The notes beneath the pieces were generated by a model. The model was not told where the DNA came from. It did no database searches and was given only the letters and a program-made list of their open reading frames with translations. Position numbers and translations under genes: made by a program. DNA of 64,000 nucleotides from Burkholderia stagnalis (lineage in GTDB: Bacteria; Pseudomonadota; Gammaproteobacteria; Burkholderiales; Burkholderiaceae), in NCBI RefSeq assembly GCF_902830275.1, contig NZ_CADESW010000007.1, positions 186,001-250,000 on the forward strand, given 5' to 3'. How positions within the stretch are numbered: the stretch's first letter is position 1; every line of letters starts with the position of its first letter. Of the stretch, positions 6,570 to 14,307 are shown in pieces.

Positions 6570-7652
6570 GCCCTTCTTAAAATGCGACCGGTGCCGGTCG
6601 GTCGTCGGATCATCGCGCATTTCGAGGTCGAGCCCGGTCGTGAATCCGCCGTCACTATCGATGGTGTGCGTCGCCTTTTTCACGAGCCACGCGGTTTCGT
6701 CGATTTCGGGTTTGAAGCCCGACAGCGTGACAGGCATCTCGGGGAACAGATCGGCGCGGCCCCGCGCGAGCGAATAGCGCATCGTCGCCTGGCTGCGCTG
6801 CATACGCTTGAACTCGGCCTGTGCAGCCGCGCGGGCCTCTGCCTCCGTCGCGTAGTCCTCCGGCAGCACCTTCACATTCTTGTTGTTCTCCCCGCCGACA
6901 ATCACCGACTTCCGCTTCGCCTTGCCGTTCGAATGGTAGTGCGCGCGCACGGCCGAATAGTTCTCGCGCTCGGACACGTGGTACGCATGCTGGTCGCCGC
7001 TCGCGCGCGTCAGATTCAACACCTGGAACGACTTCCCGCTGACGGTCTTTCCGGTGCCGATCGGCGTGAACAGCAACCGCAAATCCTTGACGTTCATCAC
7101 GGCGTCGTAGCGCTTCGCCAGGCGCGTCAGAAACGACATGTCGCTTTCGTGCGTCTGGTCGATATGCGCGATCACGATCTTCGCCAGCGTGTCGGCGACG
7201 GCGGGCGTCAGCTTGTAGCGGCCGGCAATCGCGCGCACGATCGAGCCGATCGTCTGCTTGTGCCAGCTCTTCTCACGACGCTCCTGCATGCCGTTCGACA
7301 TCGACGCCGAGCGTGCGCGCACGGTCAGCGTGTCGGGCGCGCCGCTATGTTCGAACTCGGTCACGACGAACGTGCCCTTGTCGACGAGCTGCTCGCCGGC
7401 CCAGCCGATCGACACCTTGATTTCGTCGCCGCGCTTGGGCAGCGCCAGATCGCCGCGCGAGTCGTCGAGCACCAGGTCGATCGTATCCGCATCGTCAGAG
7501 CGCGATTCCGTGAGGGTCAGCGATTCGAGCCGCGGCCGGAACCGCCGCGAGATATCGCGGCCGCCGAGCGTGATGCGGTAGTCGGCCATCGGCTCGACAC
7601 GTTCGAGCCGATACACGGCAGCGTTCGAGTGTTCGGTCGCGCGCGTCGTCAT
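6561..7652 (-). CDS. D: P2 gpD-like tail hub protein
   Basis: 363 residues, close to P2 gpD (387). It is recognisable as the late-control D / VgrG-gp27 fold family by its ordered beta segments (DISRRFRPRLESLTLTESRS, DTIDLVLDD, FVVTEFEHSG) and the central LTRLAKRYDAVMNVKD. In P2-type virions gpD forms the hub at the tail tip joining tube and spike. Its start overlaps the stop of U by four bases. It is the last gene of the F-E-T-U-D tail operon. Confidence 0.92.
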   Translation of the reverse strand: MTTRATEHSNAAVYRLERVEPMADYRITLGGRDISRRFRPRLESLTLTESRSDDADTIDLVLDDSRGDLALPKRGDEIKVSIGWAGEQLVDKGTFVVTEFEHSGAPDTLTVRARSASMSNGMQERREKSWHKQTIGSIVRAIAGRYKLTPAVADTLAKIVIAHIDQTHESDMSFLTRLAKRYDAVMNVKDLRLLFTPIGTGKTVSGKSFQVLNLTRASGDQHAYHVSERENYSAVRAHYHSNGKAKRKSVIVGGENNKNVKVLPEDYATEAEARAAAQAEFKRMQRSQATMRYSLARGRADLFPEMPVTLSGFKPEIDETAWLVKKATHTIDSDGGFTTGLDLEMRDDPTTDRHRSHFKKGGK

Positions 7653-8107
7653 GCCTTCGGCTCCGCGTTCGCTGCATCATCGGATTCCGCATCATCGACA
7701 AGCGCTGCATCCTGGTCGATGCGCAGCGCATCGTCGTCGACGCATTCGAGCGTCAACGTGAATTCGATCCTGCGCGCGGTGCCTTCGCGGGTGAAGTAAC
7801 GTCGCGTTTCGTCGAGCCCTACGATGAGGTACGCGCCGTAGACGGTCCCGAGCCCATCGACCAACACGTACGCTTCGCCGACGTTTGCCATCTGGACGAG
7901 CTGGTCGAGCGACGCGCTGGTGCCGATCTGATCCGGCGCGATGAGGCCGTCGAGCGTGATGACATCGTCGCCCTGGCCGGTGTACTGGCGAGCATCGCGC
8001 GCGCCGATACGCGACTTCTTCGGATGCTTCCAGTTCCGGCGGCGCTTCAGCTCGTGGAAGGGGGCGGTAGTCAGGCTGAACACGAATTGATCCAGCGACA
8101 GCAACAT
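7649..8107 (-). CDS. U: Tail protein U
   Basis: 152 residues (P2 gpU 159). Typical opening MLLSLDQFVFSL with the conserved pattern ITLDGLIAPDQIG and VDGLGTVYGAYLIVGLDETRRYF. gpU is a tail-tip and assembly protein essential for contractile tail completion. Four-base overlap with D, 21 bases after T. The last 25 residues are an acidic Asp/Ala tail not needed for the fold. Confidence 0.92.
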   Translation of the reverse strand: MLLSLDQFVFSLTTAPFHELKRRRNWKHPKKSRIGARDARQYTGQGDDVITLDGLIAPDQIGTSASLDQLVQMANVGEAYVLVDGLGTVYGAYLIVGLDETRRYFTREGTARRIEFTLTLECVDDDALRIDQDAALVDDAESDDAANAEPKA

Positions 8108-8128
8108 GGGACAGATCCTCCGTGAATG

Positions 8129-11100
8129 TCAGTCGGACAGGCGCGAGCCGGCGCGCGCACGCTGCGCGCGTTCGCGACGATCCAGTTCGGCGGCCACGGC
8201 GCGCGCGATCGCGCGCGGATCGTCGCCGGCCTGCGGGTAGATGTTGATGATGATCGACGCAGGCGCGGCGGCCGATGCAGACGATGCTGCAGCCGGACCC
8301 GATGCCGCGATCGGCGGCCGCCGATCGATTGGCACGAGTGGCGCGGCCGTCGACAGCGCGGGCGTTCCGAATCCGGTTACGGCGGCCGTCGCAAGCCCGA
8401 GCGCCGCGCGCGCGACGCTGCGCTGCTCTCCCGCCATACCGAGCGCGGCCCCCTCGCCGACGAATCCGCCCAGCTCGGCGAACACGCGGCTCGGGCTGTG
8501 AATGCCGAGCTTTTCCTTGAACCACGTCACGGTCGAGTTCGCGACGTTCGTGATGGCTTCCTTCACAGCGCCCAGGCCGTTCGTGATGCCGTTGACCAGG
8601 CCGGATATCAGGTTCGCCCCGAATTGAGCCATCCTCTCGGCGACCTTGGCGGCCACGACGATGATGTTCGCGAGCCATTCGCCGAAGCCACGGCCTGCGT
8701 TGCTGGCCTTGTCGAGACTTTCCTTGCTCGCGTCGACCGGCCCCAGGAGACGGGAAATCCAGTCCCACACGCCCTTGGCCGCATCCATCAGCCAGTTGAA
8801 CGCAGGTTTGAGCGGCTCGAACATCGCGCCGAGCACGCCGAATATGCGGCTGAAAATTGGCGCGAGCGGTTGCAGACCTTCGGTCAAGCCCTGCCAGAAG
8901 CCAGAGAAGAACGCCTTGATCGGCTCCCAATATCGGATGATGAGCAGCGCGGCCAGCGCCATCCCGGTAATGACGAGGCCGACCGGGTTCATGAGCGCGA
9001 CACGGCCGACGAACATCAGCATTTGCGCGAGCCCGCCGAGCGCGGCGCCGACGCCGTTGATTGCGCCGACCGCACCGCCCTTGATGAGACCACCCGCACC
9101 CTTGAGCGCGTCGACCGACATCCCCGCGACGCCGCGGCGGCCGGCATACTGCCGCGCGGCCGTCCAGCGCGAGACGACGGCCGCACGCGACGCGGCCGCC
9201 TGCGCGGCGACGGCGCGCCATACCTGGGCGGTGTACTGCCGAGCGGCGACCAGGCCGTTTTTCATCGACGAGGCGGCCGCGCGGCCCCACTGCGCGACGG
9301 TCGACACGGCAGCTCGGCCGGCGGCCGGAATACCTTCGCGCAGCGTTCGTGCGTAACCGCGCAACGTCGCCCAGGCCGTGCGCGGCGATGACGCCGACCA
9401 GGCGGCGGCCAGGGCGGTGCGCATGCGAGCGGCGGTCCCGCGCGCAGCGTTGCCGACAACAGAGAACCGGGAAGCCGCACCCGACAACCGGCCGAAGCCG
9501 CTCGCGCTCGCGCCGAGCGTGCGCGCGAGAAAGCCGCCCTGAATGCCGAGCGTCGCCATGCTGAACCGCACGATCGCGAGCGGCCCGAGGAAGCCCGCGA
9601 GCACGATCGTGAACGTCCCCATGACGACGAGCAGCGCGGCGAACGCGGCGAGCACGGACAGAATGACCTTCGCCGCGGCGCCGTGGCGCTGGATCAGGCC
9701 GATGAGGCCGCCGAGAATCTCGCGGGTCTTGTCGAGCGCCGCGTTGTACAACGGGGCGATGCGCTCGCCGATCTCGCGGCGCAGGTCGCGGCCCTTCGCG
9801 AGCAGGTCGTTTTCCTTGCCCTGGGTTTGCAGCGCGCCGAGCTTCGCCGCGTCGTCGATGCCGTACGCGCCGCGGTTGAGCTTTTCGTTTTTGTGAATCT
9901 GGTCCCACTGCATGTACATGGTCGAAAACAGGTTCGCGGCGGTCCGGTTGGTGAAGATCGTCGAAATCATGTCTTTCACCTTGTCCGGGTCCGTGATGCC
10001 TTTCTTCGCCATCTGCGGCAGCAACACCTTTTCCAGCCATTCGAGCGGCGACGCCTTGAACAGATCGCCGCCGAGCAGCGCGCCCGGTTTGATCCGTTTG
10101 ATCATCCCGATTTTGTTGTACTCGACGTTCTTCTTGTCGACCAGGCCGAGATTCATCATCTCCTGCGCCGCGCGCACGGTCGTCTTGCCCTGGTAGACGT
10201 TGCTGTACGCGGACATGAGGCCGGTGCCGACGCCGTGGCCGCCCATTTCCTGAATCAGCGGCTCCATCTGGTAATAGAACGCGTCCTGGCGCATCTGTTT
10301 CGCCGCAACGCCGCCGGTCTGGATGAAGTTGCGCCATTCGTCGCCGCCGACGCGGCCGCCGGTTGCCGACAGCACCTTCTGCACCATGTTCGCTTCGTTC
10401 TTGAACGTCGCTTCGTCTTTCGTGCCGCCGCGTAGTTCGATCACCTTCAGCATGTTCATGAACTTCTCTTCGTTCGCGTGTGCGTCTTCCGCGCCGAACA
10501 GTGCTTCGTTGGCGAACTTCATCTTCGCGAGCGTCGGCATGACCATCTGCGCGTGATGTTCGTCCGCGAAGATCGACAGCGCGTCACGCATCAGCGTCAT
10601 GTTGTCGGACGTGCTGACGCCCATCATGTTCATCGCGCGCACGTACTTCTCGGCGTCCTGCGTCGCCTGGTCGCCGAGGCCGAGGGCCGTGATGCGCGCA
10701 CGCTCGTTCGTCATCTTCTTGGCTTCGTCGAGTGTGCCGCCGAGGCCGCCGAGCATGCGCATGCCGGTCGAGCGGGCGGCGTAGCCGCCGATCGCCATCC
10801 CGCCGGCGACGCCCTGCATCGCCTGCATCTTGCCGCGCGCTGCGGCGAGCTGTCGATCGCGCTCCGTCAGTGCTTCGAGCTGGCGCGTCTGCGCCTGCAT
10901 CGTCGCCGTCGTCGACGCGATGTTCGAGCGCAGCGTGCGCTCGTGCTGCGCGAGGTTGCGTGTCTCGATGCCGGCCTGCGTGAGGCGGCCGCGCATCTCG
11001 TCGACGGCGGCCGTCTGCTTCTTCTGTTCGGCGCGCAGGCGCGACGCGGCCTGACGCGCGCGTGCCAGGTCTGCAACCATTTTCTGCGTGGGCGGGCCGA

Positions 11101-11356
11101 ATGCGTGTAGTGAGCCTGCGAGCGCCTTCACGTTCGACTGCGCCGCACCGAGCTTCTTCGTGGTGTCGGCGAGCCCGGCGCGCATTTCGCGGAACGAGGC
11201 GACGGCTTTCTGTTGCTTGCCGAGCTCGGCAAGCTCGCCGCGCGTCGCCTTCAACGACTGTGTGAGCCCCTTGTTGCTGTTCAGCATGTTTCGCAAGGGC
11301 TTCGTCCAGTTGTCGACCATGTCGAACATGACGCGCAGTTTCAGTGCGTTGTCCAT
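8129..11356 (-). CDS. T: Tail tape-measure protein T
   Basis: 1075 residues, longer than P2 gpT (815), which predicts a longer tail. The N-terminal 260 residues are coiled-coil-like (KATRGELAELGKQQKAVASF, RTLRSNIASTTATMQAQTRQLEALTERDRQL). Hydrophobic segments lie around 575-620 (AAKVILSVLAAFAALLVVMG, VLAGFLGPLAIV) and 800-850. The C-terminus ends in a Pro/Ala/Ser stretch. It determines tail length and is ejected with DNA. It starts 17 bases after the frameshifted E' stop, as in P2. Confidence 0.92.
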   Translation of the reverse strand: MDNALKLRVMFDMVDNWTKPLRNMLNSNKGLTQSLKATRGELAELGKQQKAVASFREMRAGLADTTKKLGAAQSNVKALAGSLHAFGPPTQKMVADLARARQAASRLRAEQKKQTAAVDEMRGRLTQAGIETRNLAQHERTLRSNIASTTATMQAQTRQLEALTERDRQLAAARGKMQAMQGVAGGMAIGGYAARSTGMRMLGGLGGTLDEAKKMTNERARITALGLGDQATQDAEKYVRAMNMMGVSTSDNMTLMRDALSIFADEHHAQMVMPTLAKMKFANEALFGAEDAHANEEKFMNMLKVIELRGGTKDEATFKNEANMVQKVLSATGGRVGGDEWRNFIQTGGVAAKQMRQDAFYYQMEPLIQEMGGHGVGTGLMSAYSNVYQGKTTVRAAQEMMNLGLVDKKNVEYNKIGMIKRIKPGALLGGDLFKASPLEWLEKVLLPQMAKKGITDPDKVKDMISTIFTNRTAANLFSTMYMQWDQIHKNEKLNRGAYGIDDAAKLGALQTQGKENDLLAKGRDLRREIGERIAPLYNAALDKTREILGGLIGLIQRHGAAAKVILSVLAAFAALLVVMGTFTIVLAGFLGPLAIVRFSMATLGIQGGFLARTLGASASGFGRLSGAASRFSVVGNAARGTAARMRTALAAAWSASSPRTAWATLRGYARTLREGIPAAGRAAVSTVAQWGRAAASSMKNGLVAARQYTAQVWRAVAAQAAASRAAVVSRWTAARQYAGRRGVAGMSVDALKGAGGLIKGGAVGAINGVGAALGGLAQMLMFVGRVALMNPVGLVITGMALAALLIIRYWEPIKAFFSGFWQGLTEGLQPLAPIFSRIFGVLGAMFEPLKPAFNWLMDAAKGVWDWISRLLGPVDASKESLDKASNAGRGFGEWLANIIVVAAKVAERMAQFGANLISGLVNGITNGLGAVKEAITNVANSTVTWFKEKLGIHSPSRVFAELGGFVGEGAALGMAGEQRSVARAALGLATAAVTGFGTPALSTAAPLVPIDRRPPIAASGPAAASSASAAAPASIIINIYPQAGDDPRAIARAVAAELDRRERAQRARAGSRLSD

Positions 11357-11373
11357 CGTGTCTCGTGTCCGCT

Positions 11374-11849
11374 TCAGTTCGTTGATCCACTACGCAGGCG
11401 GGCGCGCTCGCGCCAATCCATCAGCTCAGAAAGGGAGAAATCGTCCATGTCGCGCGGTGTCCAGCCGAACACCGTTGCGACATCGGCCATCGCGTCTTCT
11501 ACGCGTTCGGGGATTCCATGCTCGCTTTCAGCGCCTTCGGCATCAAAAAACCGGCGAAGATGCCCCCCAATGCCACGAGGTCAGCCGGGTCCATCAGCGT
11601 GACGTCCATCTCGGTCAGCGTCGGCGTGCTGATGCGCGGCAGCACCTTGCGCAGCGCGTCCACGTCGAGGTTCACGAGCGCCGCGAGCGACGTGCCGCGC
11701 AAGGCGCCGGCGGACGGCTTCGCGAGGGTCACGTGCGTGATGGTCTGTTCGCCGCGCACGATCGGCGTGTCGAAGGTGTGCGTGTTGGCCGCGATCGCGT
11801 CGAGTACGGTGCCGCCGGTGGGGGCGTTGTTGGTGTCGAGGGTCGTCAT
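11374..11849 (-). CDS. E': Tail assembly chaperone E+E' (programmed -1 frameshift product)
   Basis: Slipping -1 on the heptamer T TTT TTG (11544-11550) fuses gene E to a second frame that runs DAEGAESEHGIPERVEDA... to ...SELMDWRERARLRSGSTN and ends in TGA at 11374. The product is about 158 residues. In P2, gpE and gpE+E' are chaperones that coat the tape measure, like lambda gpG and gpGT. The extension has the expected acidic/Trp-containing character (VFGWTPRDMDDFSLSELMDW), which supports a functional shift rather than a pseudogene. Confidence 0.85.
11499..11849 (-). CDS. E: Tail assembly chaperone E (unshifted)
   Basis: 116 residues ending MPKALKASMESPNA when ribosomes stay in frame. The core TITHVTLAKPSAGALRGTSLAALVNLDVDALRKVLPRISTPTLTEMDV is the Phage_TAC/gpE pattern. 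It shares its first 100 or so residues with the E+E' fusion; the ratio of the two products is set by the slippery site. Confidence 0.88.
   Translation of the reverse strand: MTTLDTNNAPTGGTVLDAIAANTHTFDTPIVRGEQTITHVTLAKPSAGALRGTSLAALVNLDVDALRKVLPRISTPTLTEMDVTLMDPADLVALGGIFAGFLMPKALKASMESPNA
11544..11550 (-). promoter_or_regulatory. Ribosomal slippery heptamer TTTTTTG
   Basis: On the minus strand the zero-frame codons GGT TTT TTG contain the X-XXY-YYZ heptamer T-TTT-TTG, the same heptamer as the P2 E/E' signal. Shifting here opens an intact 56-codon second frame to 11374. Confidence 0.88.
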
Positions 11850-11916
11850 GTTGGGTGTCCTGGTGATGATTTAGAGGGATGCCCGCGGCGTGCGCGGGCG
11901 GGGTGGGAACGAGCGA

Positions 11917-12426
11917 TTACAGACCGATCGCCTGGCGCAGGCCGGCGAGCAGGTCGTTGCCGTTGATCTTCTCGATCATGTTGATGAAATCCATCTCGAT
12001 CAGATCTTGGCCGTTGATGGACAGCTTGTAGTAGCTGGCCGCCGTCGTGACCTTGAAATCGGTGTCTTCCTTCGGCTTAGCCGTACCCATGTCGATTTCC
12101 TTGTGGCGGCCGCGCACGACGATTTCGACCGAATCGTAGGTCTTCGAGTCCTCGCGCTGGTAGCCGCCCGAGAAACGGAGCTGCACGCCGTCGTGCGTGG
12201 TGATGCCGTACATGCGAATGACGTCCTCCATGAAGCCGCCGCACGTCCATTCGAGCTGGATAGCCTCCTGGCCGAAGTCGATCGGGATCGGGCCGCTCAT
12301 GCCGCCGCCCTGGTAATCCTCCATTTTTCGCGACAGCTTCGGGAGCTGGATTTCCTTCGTCTCGCCGACGAAGTTGGTGCCGTTGTGAAACAGGTTGAAG
12401 CCTTTCAGCTTGCGAGGCATGCCCAT
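11917..12426 (-). CDS. FII: Major tail tube protein FII
   Basis: 169 residues (P2 FII 172). The opening MGMPRKLKGFNLFHNGTNFVGETKEIQLPKL and the ending LIEMDFINMIEKINGNDLL are classic for P2-type tube proteins. It forms the inner tube of the contractile tail. It follows FI by 15 bases, and E begins 67 bases after it. Confidence 0.94.
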   Translation of the reverse strand: MGMPRKLKGFNLFHNGTNFVGETKEIQLPKLSRKMEDYQGGGMSGPIPIDFGQEAIQLEWTCGGFMEDVIRMYGITTHDGVQLRFSGGYQREDSKTYDSVEIVVRGRHKEIDMGTAKPKEDTDFKVTTAASYYKLSINGQDLIEMDFINMIEKINGNDLLAGLRQAIGL

Positions 12427-12441
12427 GTGTTTGACTCCTGG

Positions 12442-13614
12442 TTAGGCCGACACGCGCGAGGCGAAATCGGCGAGATAGCGATCGGTGATGCGCTGGCGCA
12501 GCTTCAGGTTTTCGAGCGGCGGGACCGGCGTGTAGTCGTAGTCGATCCACGTGCCACCCGACGTCAGCTCGTCGGTCGTGTTCGGCTCCGGGTCGTACCA
12601 GGCGCCGCCGCCGATCAACTCGCCGACCGAGACTTCGCGGCGAAACCACGCGTTGATGTTCTCGATGATGTCGCGCGCGAGCGACGGGTTGAGCGGACCG
12701 TCGACGACGCCCATCTGCGCTTCGGCAATCGTGTCGGCGATCACCTGCGCGGAACGCGTGTAGTTCTCGAAGAAGAACTTGCCGTCCGCGTCACAGGTGC
12801 GCGAGCCCCAGAAGCGGAAGCCGTTCCGGTTCACGAGCGTCGTGACCTGGTTCTCGTTCAGATAGCCGGCGTCCGTTGCCGGGTCTTGCAAATCCCAGGA
12901 CACATCTGCGCTGATGCCGGTCACGCCGTTGACGACGACGTTCGACAGCGTCTTGTGCCAGCCGATGTCGTTGTCGATCTTCGCGCGAAGGCCCGCCGCG
13001 ATCGCCGGTGCCGGGATGGTGACGGTCGAGTTCGTTACGTCGTCCCAGCCGAGCCAATCCGGCCAGATCACCATGATTTCGCGCTGGCCGAACTGCTTGC
13101 GGTACGCGACCGCCTCTTCCTTCGTCTTGCAGCCGTGTGCGGCGACGTACACCATCGCGCGCAGCGATTGCGCGATCGTCGCGAATGCCGCGGCGACGGG
13201 CTGCGTGTCGAGGCCGGGCGCGACCAGGATGCGCGGCTTCACGGCGAGCTTCCCCTGCGCGGCAAGCAGTGCCTTCATGCCGGTGTATTTGCCGTCCGGC
13301 GTGACCGTGCCGATGACGTTCGTGGTCGTCTCGGCTTCGTCCTTTCCGTCCGCGACGCGCACGACGACGGTGACGGGCTTCGTCTGCTTGCCGATCGCGT
13401 CGAGCGTGCGGCGCAGCGTGCCCTTCGTGCCGGCCTTGCCGAGTGCGGCAATGACGTTCGTCAGCAGCACCGGCGTGTCGAGCGGGAAGGTCGCCGGGTC
13501 GGCGTCGGCGCCGGTGCAGACGACGCCGAGCACGGCCGTGGAGACCGTGCGAATCGGCCGGCCGCCTTCGTTGATTTCGATGACGCGTACGCCGTGGTGG
13601 TAATCCTGCGGCAT
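12442..13614 (-). CDS. FI: Major tail sheath protein FI
   Basis: 390 residues (P2 FI 396). It starts MPQDYHHGVRVIEINEGGRPI and ends with a basic/hydrophobic segment, ITDRYLADFASRVSA. Conserved sheath features include the ATFPLDTPVLLTN strand and RTCDADGKFFFENYTRSAQVI. It forms the contractile sheath around the tube. A TAGGAG ribosome site precedes its ATG, and a TGTATACA palindrome lies about 20 bases upstream. Confidence 0.94.
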   Translation of the reverse strand: MPQDYHHGVRVIEINEGGRPIRTVSTAVLGVVCTGADADPATFPLDTPVLLTNVIAALGKAGTKGTLRRTLDAIGKQTKPVTVVVRVADGKDEAETTTNVIGTVTPDGKYTGMKALLAAQGKLAVKPRILVAPGLDTQPVAAAFATIAQSLRAMVYVAAHGCKTKEEAVAYRKQFGQREIMVIWPDWLGWDDVTNSTVTIPAPAIAAGLRAKIDNDIGWHKTLSNVVVNGVTGISADVSWDLQDPATDAGYLNENQVTTLVNRNGFRFWGSRTCDADGKFFFENYTRSAQVIADTIAEAQMGVVDGPLNPSLARDIIENINAWFRREVSVGELIGGGAWYDPEPNTTDELTSGGTWIDYDYTPVPPLENLKLRQRITDRYLADFASRVSA

Positions 13615-13666
13615 GGTGTGCAGCTCCTATATGTATACAGGTGAGAGGGAACGGGAGAGCCCGTTG

Positions 13667-14290
13667 TCAGGTCGACGCGACGGAAGCCGGGTTTTGCGGT
13701 TCGATCGGCTCGGCCGGCGCAACGTATGGCGCGGGCGTCGCGGGCCACGCCACGGCGTCCGGAAACGTGTCGGCGTTGATCGCGGAGACGAGCGCCATCT
13801 GGTACGCGGACCAGGCTTTGAAGTAGTAGGTGCCTTCGTCGTCGAGAAGGCCGGCGGCGTACGCGTCGGCCTTCCCCGCGTTCGCGCGGCGTGCGATTTC
13901 CATCAGCCGTTCGAACTCGGCCATCGCGGCGTCGCGCTTTTCGCGCGCGATCAGCTCGGGCGGCACCGTCCATGCACCGTCGATCCACGCATGACGCGGC
14001 GACGGTCGTGGCTCGGTCGTCAGTTCCAGATCGTCGGGTGTCTTGCCCGCGATCGCGATTTCGACGGGCTCGCCGGTGTCGGTGCGGTAGCAGACGCGTC
14101 CGCGGAAGTCCGGCAGCAGGAACCAAGCGCCGTCGCGATAGAACGGCCAGGTGGTCGGCGTGCGCGGCGGCGGCGCATCGATCGTCGCGGACGACGGAAT
14201 GAGCCAGCGGCCGTCATTGCGCGGATCGGCGTCGGGCTGGCTGCTGGTCAGGTATTCGCCGGTCGACGGGCTGTAGTGGTGAATCAACAT
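13667..14290 (-). CDS. Tail fibre assembly / DUF4376-type protein
   Basis: 207 residues from the ATG at 14290. The N-terminus (MLIHHYSPSTGEYLTSSQPDADPRNDGRWLIPSSAT) has the tail-fibre-assembly style of P2 gene G relatives. The C-terminus (REKRDAAMAEFERLMEIARRANAGKADAYAAG) resembles the helical DUF4376 region found in fibre-associated phage proteins. It lies immediately after fibre gene H, where a fibre chaperone is expected. It probably helps fold or attach the fibre. Confidence 0.75.
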   Translation of the reverse strand: MLIHHYSPSTGEYLTSSQPDADPRNDGRWLIPSSATIDAPPPRTPTTWPFYRDGAWFLLPDFRGRVCYRTDTGEPVEIAIAGKTPDDLELTTEPRPSPRHAWIDGAWTVPPELIAREKRDAAMAEFERLMEIARRANAGKADAYAAGLLDDEGTYYFKAWSAYQMALVSAINADTFPDAVAWPATPAPYVAPAEPIEPQNPASVAST

Positions 14291-14307
14291 GTTTCGAGGT
14301 CCGTAAG

